Assembly (NCBI GenBank): GCA_020200995.1
Contig: JAIVHQ010000030.1
Coordinates: 1 to 8,930, forward strand
Reading direction: 5' to 3'
Length of the DNA: 8,930 nt
DNA from: Flavobacteriales bacterium
GTDB lineage: Bacteria > Bacteroidota > Bacteroidia > Flavobacteriales_D > Cryomorphaceae
The notes beneath the pieces were generated by a model. That model saw only the letters and a list, made by a program, of their open reading frames with translations, was not told where the DNA came from and did not search any database. Below are positions 1-7,227 of this stretch, piece after piece; position 1 is the first letter of the stretch, and every line of letters starts with the position of its first letter. The position numbers were made by a program, and so were the translations under genes.

Positions 1-1
1 T

Positions 2-1927
2 GTCTCTACGGGCGACGGCAACACGTGGGTGGGCGGATTCAACGGCCTGGGCTATAACGGAACGGGACCGGTGCCTGAATTTGGTATGGACAGTCTCGGT
101 TTGGCCGACGGGCTTTTGGGGCCGGACGAAATGCTGGGCGGTTATCGCGCACAATACCTCGACGGCCTCAACGGAAAAGTACTTCGCATCCACCCCGAAA
201 CGGGCGCAGGCCTTCCCAATAATCCGTTTTACAATTCGAGTGAGCCCGATGGCACACGTTCAAAAGTCTACGCGCTCGGATTGCGCAACCCGTATCGTAT
301 GACCGTAAAAGCGGGTACAGGGTACGGTGGGTTGGATGACGGTTTTCCCGGAGTGATCTACCTCTCGGATGTAGGTGATTGGGTGTGGGAAGAAATCAAT
401 GTGGTGCGAGAGCCCGGGCTTAATTTCGGTTGGCCCATGTTTCAGGGGCCCGTAATTCACCCGTTTTATTATAATAATAACACGCAAAACACCAATGCGC
501 CCAATCCGCTATTTGACACAGGCGGCTGTACCACACCATTCTTTAACTATCAGCACACGGTGCAGCCTTCCAATTTCGCACATGATTATGTGTTTTCAAA
601 TCCTTGCGATCAGGGTCAGTTTATTCCTGAAGATGTCATCACCTTTGTACACGAGCGACCCTTATTGGCCTATGCCAATGAAGCCAATGACAACGACCCA
701 TATGCGGCCTACATGAGCTATGATGAAAATGGAAATGAGTCTTTCACGCCTTTAGGCAGCCCTGAGAGCACCGTTGAAGGTGAGAATTTTCGGGGACTGA
801 GCACCTCGGGAGGTACTTTTCTCAGTGGTGAATTTATTCCCGAAGAGCAACAGGGCTTGTACTTGTTTGCTGATTTCACAGGGTGGATACGTGCTGCCCA
901 TGTCAGCGAAAATGATGAACTTGAGAAAGTTGAACTTTGGAATGAGGATGCCGGTCGCCCGTTATTTATTACGCAAAACCCATTTAACGGCTGTATTTAT
1001 TACTGCTCGCTCTTTCCTTCGTTCGTGAAAAAAATATGCTTTGGTGGCAATAGAAAGCCTGTAGTGAAAGTCGACCCCGAGATTGTGTTTGGCTACTCAC
1101 CACTGGAAGTATCTTTCAGCACAGAGGGCTCCTTCGATCCTGAAGGCGATCCCCTTAGTTTTTTCTGGGAATTTTGCGATGGATCCGTTTCAACCGAAGC
1201 CAATCCTGTACATACCTTTTACAGCGAAAATGAAGGCCTGGAAACGTGTACCGTAAGTGTTACTGTATCCGACACTTCGGGTGCATTCACTGTGCGAGAT
1301 GTATTCGTGTCGCTCAACAATACACCGCCATCTGCCAACATTGCGAGCATTGAGGAAGGCGAGCTCTACTCAACCCGAGCGCCCACTATGCTGAGCCTGA
1401 TTGCTGAAGTAGAAGATGCAGAACACGGGACTGAAGAAATGACTTATGACTGGACTCTTTTACTTCACCACAACACGCACTTTCACCAATTGAGTACGAT
1501 GACGGAAAACAACAAAACCATGGAAATCAACCCCACAGGTTGTAGCGAGTTTGAAACTTATTGGTACGAAATTACGCTGAAAGTCACGGATCCCGGCGGG
1601 CTTACATCAGAGGATAGCCGAATGATCTATCCCGATTGCGATGGCCTGCTGGACGATATTTTTGACTACAATGATAACCCGTTTGTGCTGTTGCCTAACC
1701 CGGCTGTCGACTACGTGGAAATTAGAAGTAAAAAGGGTTTCGATGGAAACATGCAGTATATTATATACAGCATAGACGGTCGAAAAGTCTCGGAAGGAAA
1801 AACCCCGGTGTACAATGAGCGCAATTATGTAAGGCTGGATATTTCAAATTTTCAAAAGGGGCTGTTCGTTATCCAGTTCAGGATTGGCGACGATTGGCAT
1901 CGATCAGCTTTTGTGAAATCAGAATAA
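2..1927 (+). CDS. Secreted PQQ-type glucose/sorbosone dehydrogenase-like protein with PKD domain and T9SS tail (5' partial)
   Basis: The reading frame is open to the left edge, so the N-terminus, including any signal peptide, is missing; 641 codons are visible. A GTG at 29 is internal, because the in-frame codons before it read STGDGNTW, typical of this family. Residues 1-345 resemble the soluble glucose/sorbosone dehydrogenase six-bladed propeller: a DGLNGKVLRIHPETG motif, a GLRNPYR motif (R95/N96, matching the Arg-Asn pair that contacts PQQ in soluble glucose dehydrogenase) and an EINVV...NFGWP blade motif. A PKD domain follows at about 352-435 (GSFDPEGDPLSF, FWEFCDG), then a second Ig-like segment to about 545. 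A T9SS type A sorting domain covers 561-641 (LLPNPAVDYVEI). It is therefore probably exported through the outer membrane and may oxidise sugars or alcohols outside the cell; substrate and actual activity are unknown. The catalytic histidine region lies outside the window. It is convergent with the SPFH gene, 12 nt away. Confidence 0.85.
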   Translation, partial: VSTGDGNTWVGGFNGLGYNGTGPVPEFGMDSLGLADGLLGPDEMLGGYRAQYLDGLNGKVLRIHPETGAGLPNNPFYNSSEPDGTRSKVYALGLRNPYRMTVKAGTGYGGLDDGFPGVIYLSDVGDWVWEEINVVREPGLNFGWPMFQGPVIHPFYYNNNTQNTNAPNPLFDTGGCTTPFFNYQHTVQPSNFAHDYVFSNPCDQGQFIPEDVITFVHERPLLAYANEANDNDPYAAYMSYDENGNESFTPLGSPESTVEGENFRGLSTSGGTFLSGEFIPEEQQGLYLFADFTGWIRAAHVSENDELEKVELWNEDAGRPLFITQNPFNGCIYYCSLFPSFVKKICFGGNRKPVVKVDPEIVFGYSPLEVSFSTEGSFDPEGDPLSFFWEFCDGSVSTEANPVHTFYSENEGLETCTVSVTVSDTSGAFTVRDVFVSLNNTPPSANIASIEEGELYSTRAPTMLSLIAEVEDAEHGTEEMTYDWTLLLHHNTHFHQLSTMTENNKTMEINPTGCSEFETYWYEITLKVTDPGGLTSEDSRMIYPDCDGLLDDIFDYNDNPFVLLPNPAVDYVEIRSKKGFDGNMQYIIYSIDGRKVSEGKTPVYNERNYVRLDISNFQKGLFVIQFRIGDDWHRSAFVKSE

Positions 1928-1939
1928 TTCCTGCAGTGG

Positions 1940-2881
1940 TTAGCTTTTACCCTCGCTTCCCCGTTCGCCTTTCTCCAGATCATTTTGCATATCCTGAATT
2001 TTATTGGCGGCTACAAATGAAGTGGTGAGTTGGGTCAGCATATCTGCAGCTGAGCTAGGGTTGTTAGGCAGGAGAATAAGGTTGCTCTTGGTATTTTCAC
2101 TGATCCCCTGAAGGGTATCGTAGTGCTGAGTTACGACGATCAGGGCTGAGGCCTCTTGTGAACCGATGCCCACCTTATTCAATACATTCACTGATTCTTC
2201 GAGTCCGCGGGCTATTTCGCGGCGTTGATCGGCGATACCTCGACCCTGGAGGCGCTTGCTTTCAGCTTCGGCAGTAGCCTTTGCCACGATGCGGATGCGG
2301 TCGGCTTCACCCTCGTACTCGGCGGCTACTTTTTGACGTTCGGCGGCGTTGATGCGGTTCATGGCCTGCTTTACCTCTACGTCGGGGTCGATGTCTGTGA
2401 CGAGGGCCTTGATAATGCCGTAACCGTACTCTCCCATGGCCACTTCAAGTTCGCGCTTAATGGCGATGGCGATGTCGTCCTTCTTTTCGAAAACGTCGTC
2501 GAGCCTAAGCTTTGGCACTTCGGCGCGCACCACGTCAAAAACGTAGGAAGTAATCTGACCATGGGGGTCTTCCAATTTATAAAATGCTTCATAAATGAAC
2601 TCCTTCAGCACCTTGTACTGCACAGACACCTTGATGCGTACAAAGACATCGTCCTTGGTTTTGGTTTCCACATTCACATCGAGCTGGCGAACCCGCAGGT
2701 TAACACGGCCTGCTACCTGGTCTACCACGGGAATTCTCAATTGAAAGCCGGCCGTGCGAATGGAGTGAAACTTACCAAAGCGCTGCACAATGGCTGCCGT
2801 TTGCTGGCGAACGATAAAGATACCTGCGGCGACCAGCACCAGAATCAGGATGATAATAACTGTAGTCACAGGAAAATCCAT
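1940..2881 (-). CDS. SPFH/band-7 domain membrane protein, HIR/stomatin-like
   Basis: This 313-aa protein has one N-terminal membrane helix at about residues 5-24 (TVIIILILVLVAAGIFIV) followed by a band-7/SPFH domain at about 25-190. A charged, alanine- and glutamate-rich stretch at about 165-235 should form a coiled coil. The motifs QLDVNVETKTKDDVFV, YVFDVVRAEVPKL, LDDVF and AMNRINAAERQ closely recall plant hypersensitive-induced-response (HIR) proteins and their bacterial relatives, more than HflK/HflC or FtsH partners. Family members oligomerise into membrane rings or microdomains; a specific role here is not visible. No NfeD-type protease gene, the usual partner of some bacterial stomatins, lies beside it. 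The ATG at 2881 gives a compact N-terminus with the helix directly after it. It is a single gene, convergent with the dehydrogenase gene and divergent from the 683-aa secreted protein. No convincing -33/-7 pair was found upstream. A long plus-strand frame over it is a shadow. Confidence 0.9.
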   Translation of the reverse strand: MDFPVTTVIIILILVLVAAGIFIVRQQTAAIVQRFGKFHSIRTAGFQLRIPVVDQVAGRVNLRVRQLDVNVETKTKDDVFVRIKVSVQYKVLKEFIYEAFYKLEDPHGQITSYVFDVVRAEVPKLRLDDVFEKKDDIAIAIKRELEVAMGEYGYGIIKALVTDIDPDVEVKQAMNRINAAERQKVAAEYEGEADRIRIVAKATAEAESKRLQGRGIADQRREIARGLEESVNVLNKVGIGSQEASALIVVTQHYDTLQGISENTKSNLILLPNNPSSAADMLTQLTTSFVAANKIQDMQNDLEKGERGSEGKS

Positions 2882-3069
2882 TTAAATTTGTTTGGGGCTA
2901 ATATACATTTAAAAATGCCTCATCACCTGTCCTTCCCGCTACATCTTCAAAAAAGAAAGTAGGCATGAATCGAACGTTTTTGGGGGGACCTGCTGCGAAA
3001 TACAAGAAAGCACAGCCGAAGGTTTATGCAAAAAGCAAATCAGGGCAATTAAATAAATGATTCATTTTT

Positions 3070-3103
3070 AACTCATTAAATTGGTAAACATATAGAATGA
3101 GTT
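3070..3103. repeat. 8-bp perfect inverted repeat, possible operator or RNA hairpin
   Basis: AACTCATT at 3070-3077 is the reverse complement of AATGAGTT at 3096-3103, with an 18-nt AT-rich spacer. The spacing of arm centres (26 nt) could suit a dimeric regulator bound over more than two helical turns, or a weak RNA stem. It lies about 125 nt before the start of the 683-aa protein gene. With AT-rich arms, chance occurrence is quite possible. Confidence 0.3.
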
Positions 3104-3197
3104 GATGAGGCGGCGGCTATTCATGATGAAAAAGGTAGAATATTCGATGAACACCTAAATAAATGTGATTAAACAAGACAAGTTCAGAAAATTTGTC

Positions 3198-3205
3198 TAT
3201 ATTCG
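3198..3205 (+). promoter_or_regulatory. Possible Bacteroidota -7 box for the 683-aa secreted protein
   Basis: TATATTCG matches the Bacteroidota -7 consensus TAnnTTTG at all but one fixed position and lies 23 nt before the ATG at 3229. No clear TTG element is seen 19-21 nt further upstream, so the call is weak. Confidence 0.3.
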
Positions 3206-3228
3206 AATAAATCTAAATCCACTTTGCT

Positions 3229-5280
3229 ATGAAATCACCACTACACTTTACAATATTGATTGCCTTGATCTTTGGGGTAACCAATCTTTACGCTCAAGAA
3301 GAATGCACTGACTACAAAGTGTATTACATGAACATTATTGACTCATCCACCCCTCAAAGCAGTGAATCTGTGCTGTATGGAGTTGACATTGAAGGCGGTT
3401 CGGCTACGTTGACAGAGTTAGAGACTTTCACCGGGTCTGCCCACATGGGCATTTCTCCTGTTGGTGACCTCTACATTGTTGCGGGGGCAGGTAAGCTGAT
3501 CATTTACGACCCCGCGACGGGTGATGCTTCTGCGCCTCTACAGATTACTCAAGGCGGTGAAGACATCAACAACATCCCTCACGTAGTGGTCGATCCGGCC
3601 GATGGAGTACTTTACGTTGCTTCTGCAAACACCAACACAGTCTACAGTGTGGACCCAATAACGGGAGAAGCTTCCACCGTACTTTCGCTTGACGTGGATG
3701 TGCGCGGTGGCGATTTAGTGATTACTTCGGATGGCATCCTATGGTTGGCAAACCGCGGTGACAATACATTCTACAACATCTCGGCAGGCGGCGTTCCCGG
3801 TTTTACTGTTGATGATTTGAACAATATCAACGGAGCAGGGATTCTGGCGGACGGAACCATTATCGTAGCCAATGCGGGCAGCACTGCTTTCAACCTGATT
3901 GACCCGATAACAGCCAATATTTCAGCAACCACCTATGAGGCCGGCATTGTTTTCGAAAACGGTGATATTGCTGCAGGATGTGTTTCAAGTGACGGGTCAG
4001 GCATTCCTGGAACTGAATGCTATGCATCAGAAGTTCTTCTCTACGCTCCCGAGGGCACCATTCCGGCGGACCGCATGGATCCGACTAAAGCATTGGGAGC
4101 ACCGCAACGCGACAACACAGTTAACTTTGCAACACTCGGATTTAACGGGACGCTCATTTTAAGCATGGACGGACAAGCGCAGGCCCTTCCCGGTGTGGAT
4201 GACCTCGAAGTGGTTGAGACCACTTTTGGTAACAAGACTTGCAGTAATTTCGAAGAACGCGCTGATGTATATGTATCTCAGCAAGTTGTTTCAGATCCCG
4301 ATGACATCGACGACAGCCAATTTGTCTATGTAGGTCAAAGTTGCACCAACGGGGCGTTTTTCGACGTTTTTGAGGAAACAGGCTTTTCCTACTTCACCTT
4401 AGTGAAAATTGTAGATGTCACTCCCGAAGCTGCACAGCTTCCCGGCAGAGACGGTTATGATGTAGACGGTGTGGTAGCCCTGAACGGATGTGAGGAATTC
4501 TTCTCACTCATCCCAGGTGATTGCTTCGCTTCTGAAATGTTCGAATACGTGCAGGGTATACGTAGCAACGGCGGTGCCCTGGCATCCAACCGAACAAACC
4601 CTACCAAAGCGCTGGGAGAACCTGAGCGTACCGATGGGAACGTCTTTGTAACGCTCGGTTATGGCGGAAGCATCACACTCGGATTCAACGGCATCGTGCC
4701 CAACCTTGCGGGCGATGATCTGGAATTTGTTGAGACTTCATTCGGCAATTCCGGTTGTGAAGTATATCCGGAGTATGCAGACGTTTATGTGTCGCAAGAT
4801 GGAGTGAACTTTCTTTTCGCTAAAACCATCTGTAAAAGCGACCCTTTCGTAGATATCAGCGACGCAGGGCCGCTTCCTTTCATCACTGCCATAAAGCTTG
4901 TCAATAACGGCGAGCTCTCGACCACTTTTGACGCTTACGACCTCGATGGTGTTTTGGCCATCCACAATTGCAGCGAAGAAGAGCTGAACCCGGGTCCTGT
5001 GATGCTACAATCCCAGGCACTCGTTACTTTGGAAACTTTCCCCAACCCTTCAACCGGACCTGTGAATATTGAATTCATGAGCTCGAAAGGACAGCTTTTG
5101 ATTGTGGAAGTTATCGACATGAATGGCCGTGTGGTTGAAACGATATTTCGACAAACAGCCAATGCCGGTCAGGAATACCGCCTGGGCTTCGAAGGATCGA
5201 ATCTGCCCAATGGTGTTTACATTACAAAACTTACCACTCCGACGGAAGTAGTAATCAGGAAAATCTTGATTGCCCGTTGA
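3229..5280 (+). CDS. Secreted T9SS cargo protein: beta-propeller plus two tandem four-cysteine domains
   Basis: This 683-aa protein begins with a clear signal peptide (about residues 1-22, hydrophobic core ILIALIFGV, likely cut after NLYA). Residues about 45-258 contain propeller-like strand repeats (for example IIYDPATGDAS and VYSVDPITGEAS) resembling SMP-30/NHL-type sensors. Two homologous domains follow, residues 264-421 and 432-581. Each begins C-[YF]-A-S-E, has a TKALG[AE]P motif, an ADVYVSQ motif and a D[LV]DGV motif, and carries four cysteines in matching places (264, 338, 372, 421 and 432, 510, 535, 581). These probably form disulfides outside the cell. A T9SS type A sorting domain covers about 600-683 (FPNPSTGPVNIEF, DMNGRVVE, LPNGVYI). 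The protein is probably an exported or surface-anchored adhesion, binding or structural protein. I see no catalytic motif. It appears to be a single-gene transcript ending at the terminator just downstream. Confidence 0.88.
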   Translation: MKSPLHFTILIALIFGVTNLYAQEECTDYKVYYMNIIDSSTPQSSESVLYGVDIEGGSATLTELETFTGSAHMGISPVGDLYIVAGAGKLIIYDPATGDASAPLQITQGGEDINNIPHVVVDPADGVLYVASANTNTVYSVDPITGEASTVLSLDVDVRGGDLVITSDGILWLANRGDNTFYNISAGGVPGFTVDDLNNINGAGILADGTIIVANAGSTAFNLIDPITANISATTYEAGIVFENGDIAAGCVSSDGSGIPGTECYASEVLLYAPEGTIPADRMDPTKALGAPQRDNTVNFATLGFNGTLILSMDGQAQALPGVDDLEVVETTFGNKTCSNFEERADVYVSQQVVSDPDDIDDSQFVYVGQSCTNGAFFDVFEETGFSYFTLVKIVDVTPEAAQLPGRDGYDVDGVVALNGCEEFFSLIPGDCFASEMFEYVQGIRSNGGALASNRTNPTKALGEPERTDGNVFVTLGYGGSITLGFNGIVPNLAGDDLEFVETSFGNSGCEVYPEYADVYVSQDGVNFLFAKTICKSDPFVDISDAGPLPFITAIKLVNNGELSTTFDAYDLDGVLAIHNCSEEELNPGPVMLQSQALVTLETFPNPSTGPVNIEFMSSKGQLLIVEVIDMNGRVVETIFRQTANAGQEYRLGFEGSNLPNGVYITKLTTPTEVVIRKILIAR

Positions 5281-5291
5281 TAACACATTAA

Positions 5292-5306
5292 TTGATCTAC
5301 GATCAA
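5292..5306. repeat. Short palindrome TTGATC-TAC-GATCAA
   Basis: Perfect 6-bp arms flank a 3-nt loop. Flanking ACAC (5283-5286) and GTGT could extend the stem after an asymmetric bulge. It sits between the stop codon of the secreted protein and the main terminator, so it could add a second hairpin to the mRNA 3' end. It may also be coincidence. Confidence 0.3.
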
Positions 5307-5311
5307 GTGTG

Positions 5312-5342
5312 GCCGTCTCCGCAGAGGAGACGGCTTTTTTTT
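5312..5342 (+). terminator. Strong intrinsic terminator after the 683-aa secreted protein gene
   Basis: A perfect 9-bp GC-rich stem, GCCGTCTCC (5312-5320) and GGAGACGGC (5326-5334), encloses a 5-nt loop (GCAGA) and is followed at once by eight T residues (5335-5342). The T tract is only on the plus strand, so it acts on rightward transcripts. It separates the upstream gene from typA, which therefore needs its own promoter. Confidence 0.95.
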
Positions 5343-5346
5343 ATTA

Positions 5347-5377
5347 GTGTTATCACCAAACATTAAGTGTACCTTTG
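5347..5377 (+). promoter_or_regulatory. Bacteroidota-type promoter for typA
   Basis: TACCTTTG at 5370-5377 is a perfect match to the -7 consensus TAnnTTTG of the Bacteroidota primary sigma factor. A GTG at 5347-5349, spaced 20 nt upstream, is a two-of-three match to the -33 TTG element. Transcription would begin near 5383-5385, leaving a leader of about 15 nt before the ATG at 5400. It lies directly after the terminator of the previous gene. Confidence 0.7.
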
Positions 5378-5399
5378 CGGCAATTTTGAATTAACGGCT

Positions 5400-7211
5400 A
5401 TGCAGAACATTAGAAATATTGCCATCATCGCACACGTTGACCACGGTAAAACAACACTGGTCGACAAGATGATGCTTCTCGGAAAAGTATTCGGAGAACA
5501 CGAAAAGCCCGGGGAGCTCATCATGGACAGCAACGACCTCGAAAAAGAGCGAGGCATCACCATTTTGGCCAAAAACGTAGCCGTTGTTTACAAAGACTAC
5601 AAAATTAACATCATCGATACCCCTGGTCACAGTGACTTCGGAGGTGAAGTGGAGCGTGTGCTTAATATGGCCGACGGCGTGCTCTTGCTCGTCGATGCCT
5701 TCGAAGGCCCAATGCCACAAACGAGATTCGTACTCGAAAAAGCCATACAGCTCGGGCTGAAGCCCATTGTTGTGGTGAACAAAGTTGACAAAGAGAACTG
5801 TACCCCGGACGAAGTCCAGGAATCTGTTTTTGAGCTGATGTTCAGCCTTGATGCCTCAGAAGAACAGCTCGACTTTCCGACCATCTACGGATCGGCAAAG
5901 AACAACTGGATGAGCACCGATTGGAAAGATGAAACCGATAACATTACCCCTTTGATGGATGCCATCATCGAGCACATTCCCCCGCCCGAAATCGAGGAAG
6001 GTACTTTGCAAATGATTATCACTTCGCTTGATTATTCTTCCTTCATCGGTAGGATCGCAATTGGACGTGTGAAGCGCGGCTCCCTGAAAACGGGTCAGCG
6101 CATTGCCCTCGTGAAGCGCGACGGAACCCATACTGCATCGAAGATCAAAGAACTTTATGTGTTTGAGGGATTGGCCAAAAAGAAAACCGAGGAAGTACTC
6201 GCCGGCGACATTTGTGCCGTGGTAGGTATCGAAGGATTTGAAATCGGCGATACCATCGCCGACATCGACGCTCCTGAACAACTCCCCGCCATCGCGATCG
6301 ACGAGCCCACAATGAGCATGGTGTTTACCATCAACGACTCTCCTTTCTTTGGAAAAGAGGGAAAATTTGTCACCTCAAGGCACCTGAAAGACCGTTTGGA
6401 AAAAGAGCTCGAAAAGAACCTTGCGCTCCGCTTGGAGCCAACCGGTTCGAGTGACTCATTCAATGTATTCGGAAGGGGTGTACTCCACCTTTCGGTACTG
6501 ATCGAAACCATGCGCCGCGAGGGGTATGAACTTCAGATTGGTCAGCCCCAGGTGATCATCAAAGAAATAGACGGCGTAAAATGCGAGCCGATTGAAGAGC
6601 TTCGCATCGACCTGCCGGATGAATATTCCGGAAAGGCCATCGAAACGGTGAATCTGCGCAAGGGCGAAATGCTCAGCATGAATCCGAAAGGCGACCGCAT
6701 GCTCCTTGAATTCCGCATTCCCTCAAGGGGAATCATCGGATTGCGAAATTATCTGCTCACTGCCACAGCGGGTGAGGCCATCATGTCGCACCGCTTTGTA
6801 GGGTTTGAACCTTTTAAGGGAAACATCCCCGGCAGACAAAACGGATCGTTGATCAGCATGGAAAACGGCAAAGCCATCCCCTACTCCATCAACAACCTTC
6901 AAGACCGAGGAACTTTCTTTGTGAATTCAAACGAAGAGATTTACGAAGGCCAGGTGATCGGAGAAAATTCACGCCCCGGCGACCTTACCATCAACGTGAC
7001 CAAGACCAAAAAAATGAGCAATATGCGTAGCTCTGGTGCCGATGACAAGGTAAAGCTGATTCCACCGCGCAAGTTCTCTCTTGAGGAAGCTTTGGAATAC
7101 ATTCAGGCAGATGAATATGTGGAAGCAACTCCACTCTCACTGCGTGTGCGCAAGATTTACCTGAACGAGAATGAGCGCAAGAGGTCGCGCCATGCTGTAG
7201 AGTCAAAGTAA
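5400..7211 (+). CDS. typA: Translational GTPase TypA/BipA
   Basis: This is a 603-aa ribosome-binding translation-factor GTPase related to EF-G and LepA, linked in other bacteria to 50S subunit assembly and growth under stress or cold. All G-domain motifs are intact: AHVDHGKT (11-18), ERGITI (50-55), DTPGH (73-77), NKVD (127-130) and SAK (165-167). The domain II beta-barrel follows at about 205-300. The EF-G III/V-like domains and BipA-specific C-terminal domain follow, with the typical RIPSRGIIGLRN motif and a conserved tail ending near LRVRK. Length is normal for the family, and no key residue is missing. The frame is open upstream to a GTG at 5367, but that codon lies before the -7 box. The ATG at 5400 gives the canonical MQNIRNIAIIAHVDHGKTT start, so I chose it. 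It is monocistronic and convergent with the DUF6745-like gene, 16 nt away. Confidence 0.97.
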   Translation: MQNIRNIAIIAHVDHGKTTLVDKMMLLGKVFGEHEKPGELIMDSNDLEKERGITILAKNVAVVYKDYKINIIDTPGHSDFGGEVERVLNMADGVLLLVDAFEGPMPQTRFVLEKAIQLGLKPIVVVNKVDKENCTPDEVQESVFELMFSLDASEEQLDFPTIYGSAKNNWMSTDWKDETDNITPLMDAIIEHIPPPEIEEGTLQMIITSLDYSSFIGRIAIGRVKRGSLKTGQRIALVKRDGTHTASKIKELYVFEGLAKKKTEEVLAGDICAVVGIEGFEIGDTIADIDAPEQLPAIAIDEPTMSMVFTINDSPFFGKEGKFVTSRHLKDRLEKELEKNLALRLEPTGSSDSFNVFGRGVLHLSVLIETMRREGYELQIGQPQVIIKEIDGVKCEPIEELRIDLPDEYSGKAIETVNLRKGEMLSMNPKGDRMLLEFRIPSRGIIGLRNYLLTATAGEAIMSHRFVGFEPFKGNIPGRQNGSLISMENGKAIPYSINNLQDRGTFFVNSNEEIYEGQVIGENSRPGDLTINVTKTKKMSNMRSSGADDKVKLIPPRKFSLEEALEYIQADEYVEATPLSLRVRKIYLNENERKRSRHAVESK

Positions 7212-7227
7212 AACAAGGCAGGCAGCT

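Larger units (their letters stand above)
2882..3228. other. 347-nt intergenic region between divergent genes
   Basis: The region separates the SPFH gene from the 683-aa secreted protein gene and should hold both promoters. It becomes AT-rich toward the right. I find no convincing ORF, tRNA or terminator. A small inverted repeat and a weak -7 box for the rightward gene are listed separately. The middle part (about 2965-3060) has no structure I can name. Confidence 0.6.

Noticed and set aside
2225..2962. 245-codon plus-strand open frame opposite the SPFH gene
   Set aside because: It lies almost wholly antisense to a clear family member, its translation has no recognisable motif, and its composition is as expected for the shadow of a coding strand.
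2964..2980. T-loop-like string (GTTCGATTC on the minus strand) suggesting a tRNA or tRNA remnant
   Set aside because: The flanking bases do not form a T stem, and no anticodon or acceptor arm can be folded beside it.
5856..6281. 141-codon minus-strand frame inside typA
   Set aside because: typA is an intact, unmistakable gene over the whole span; the opposite frame shows no family features.
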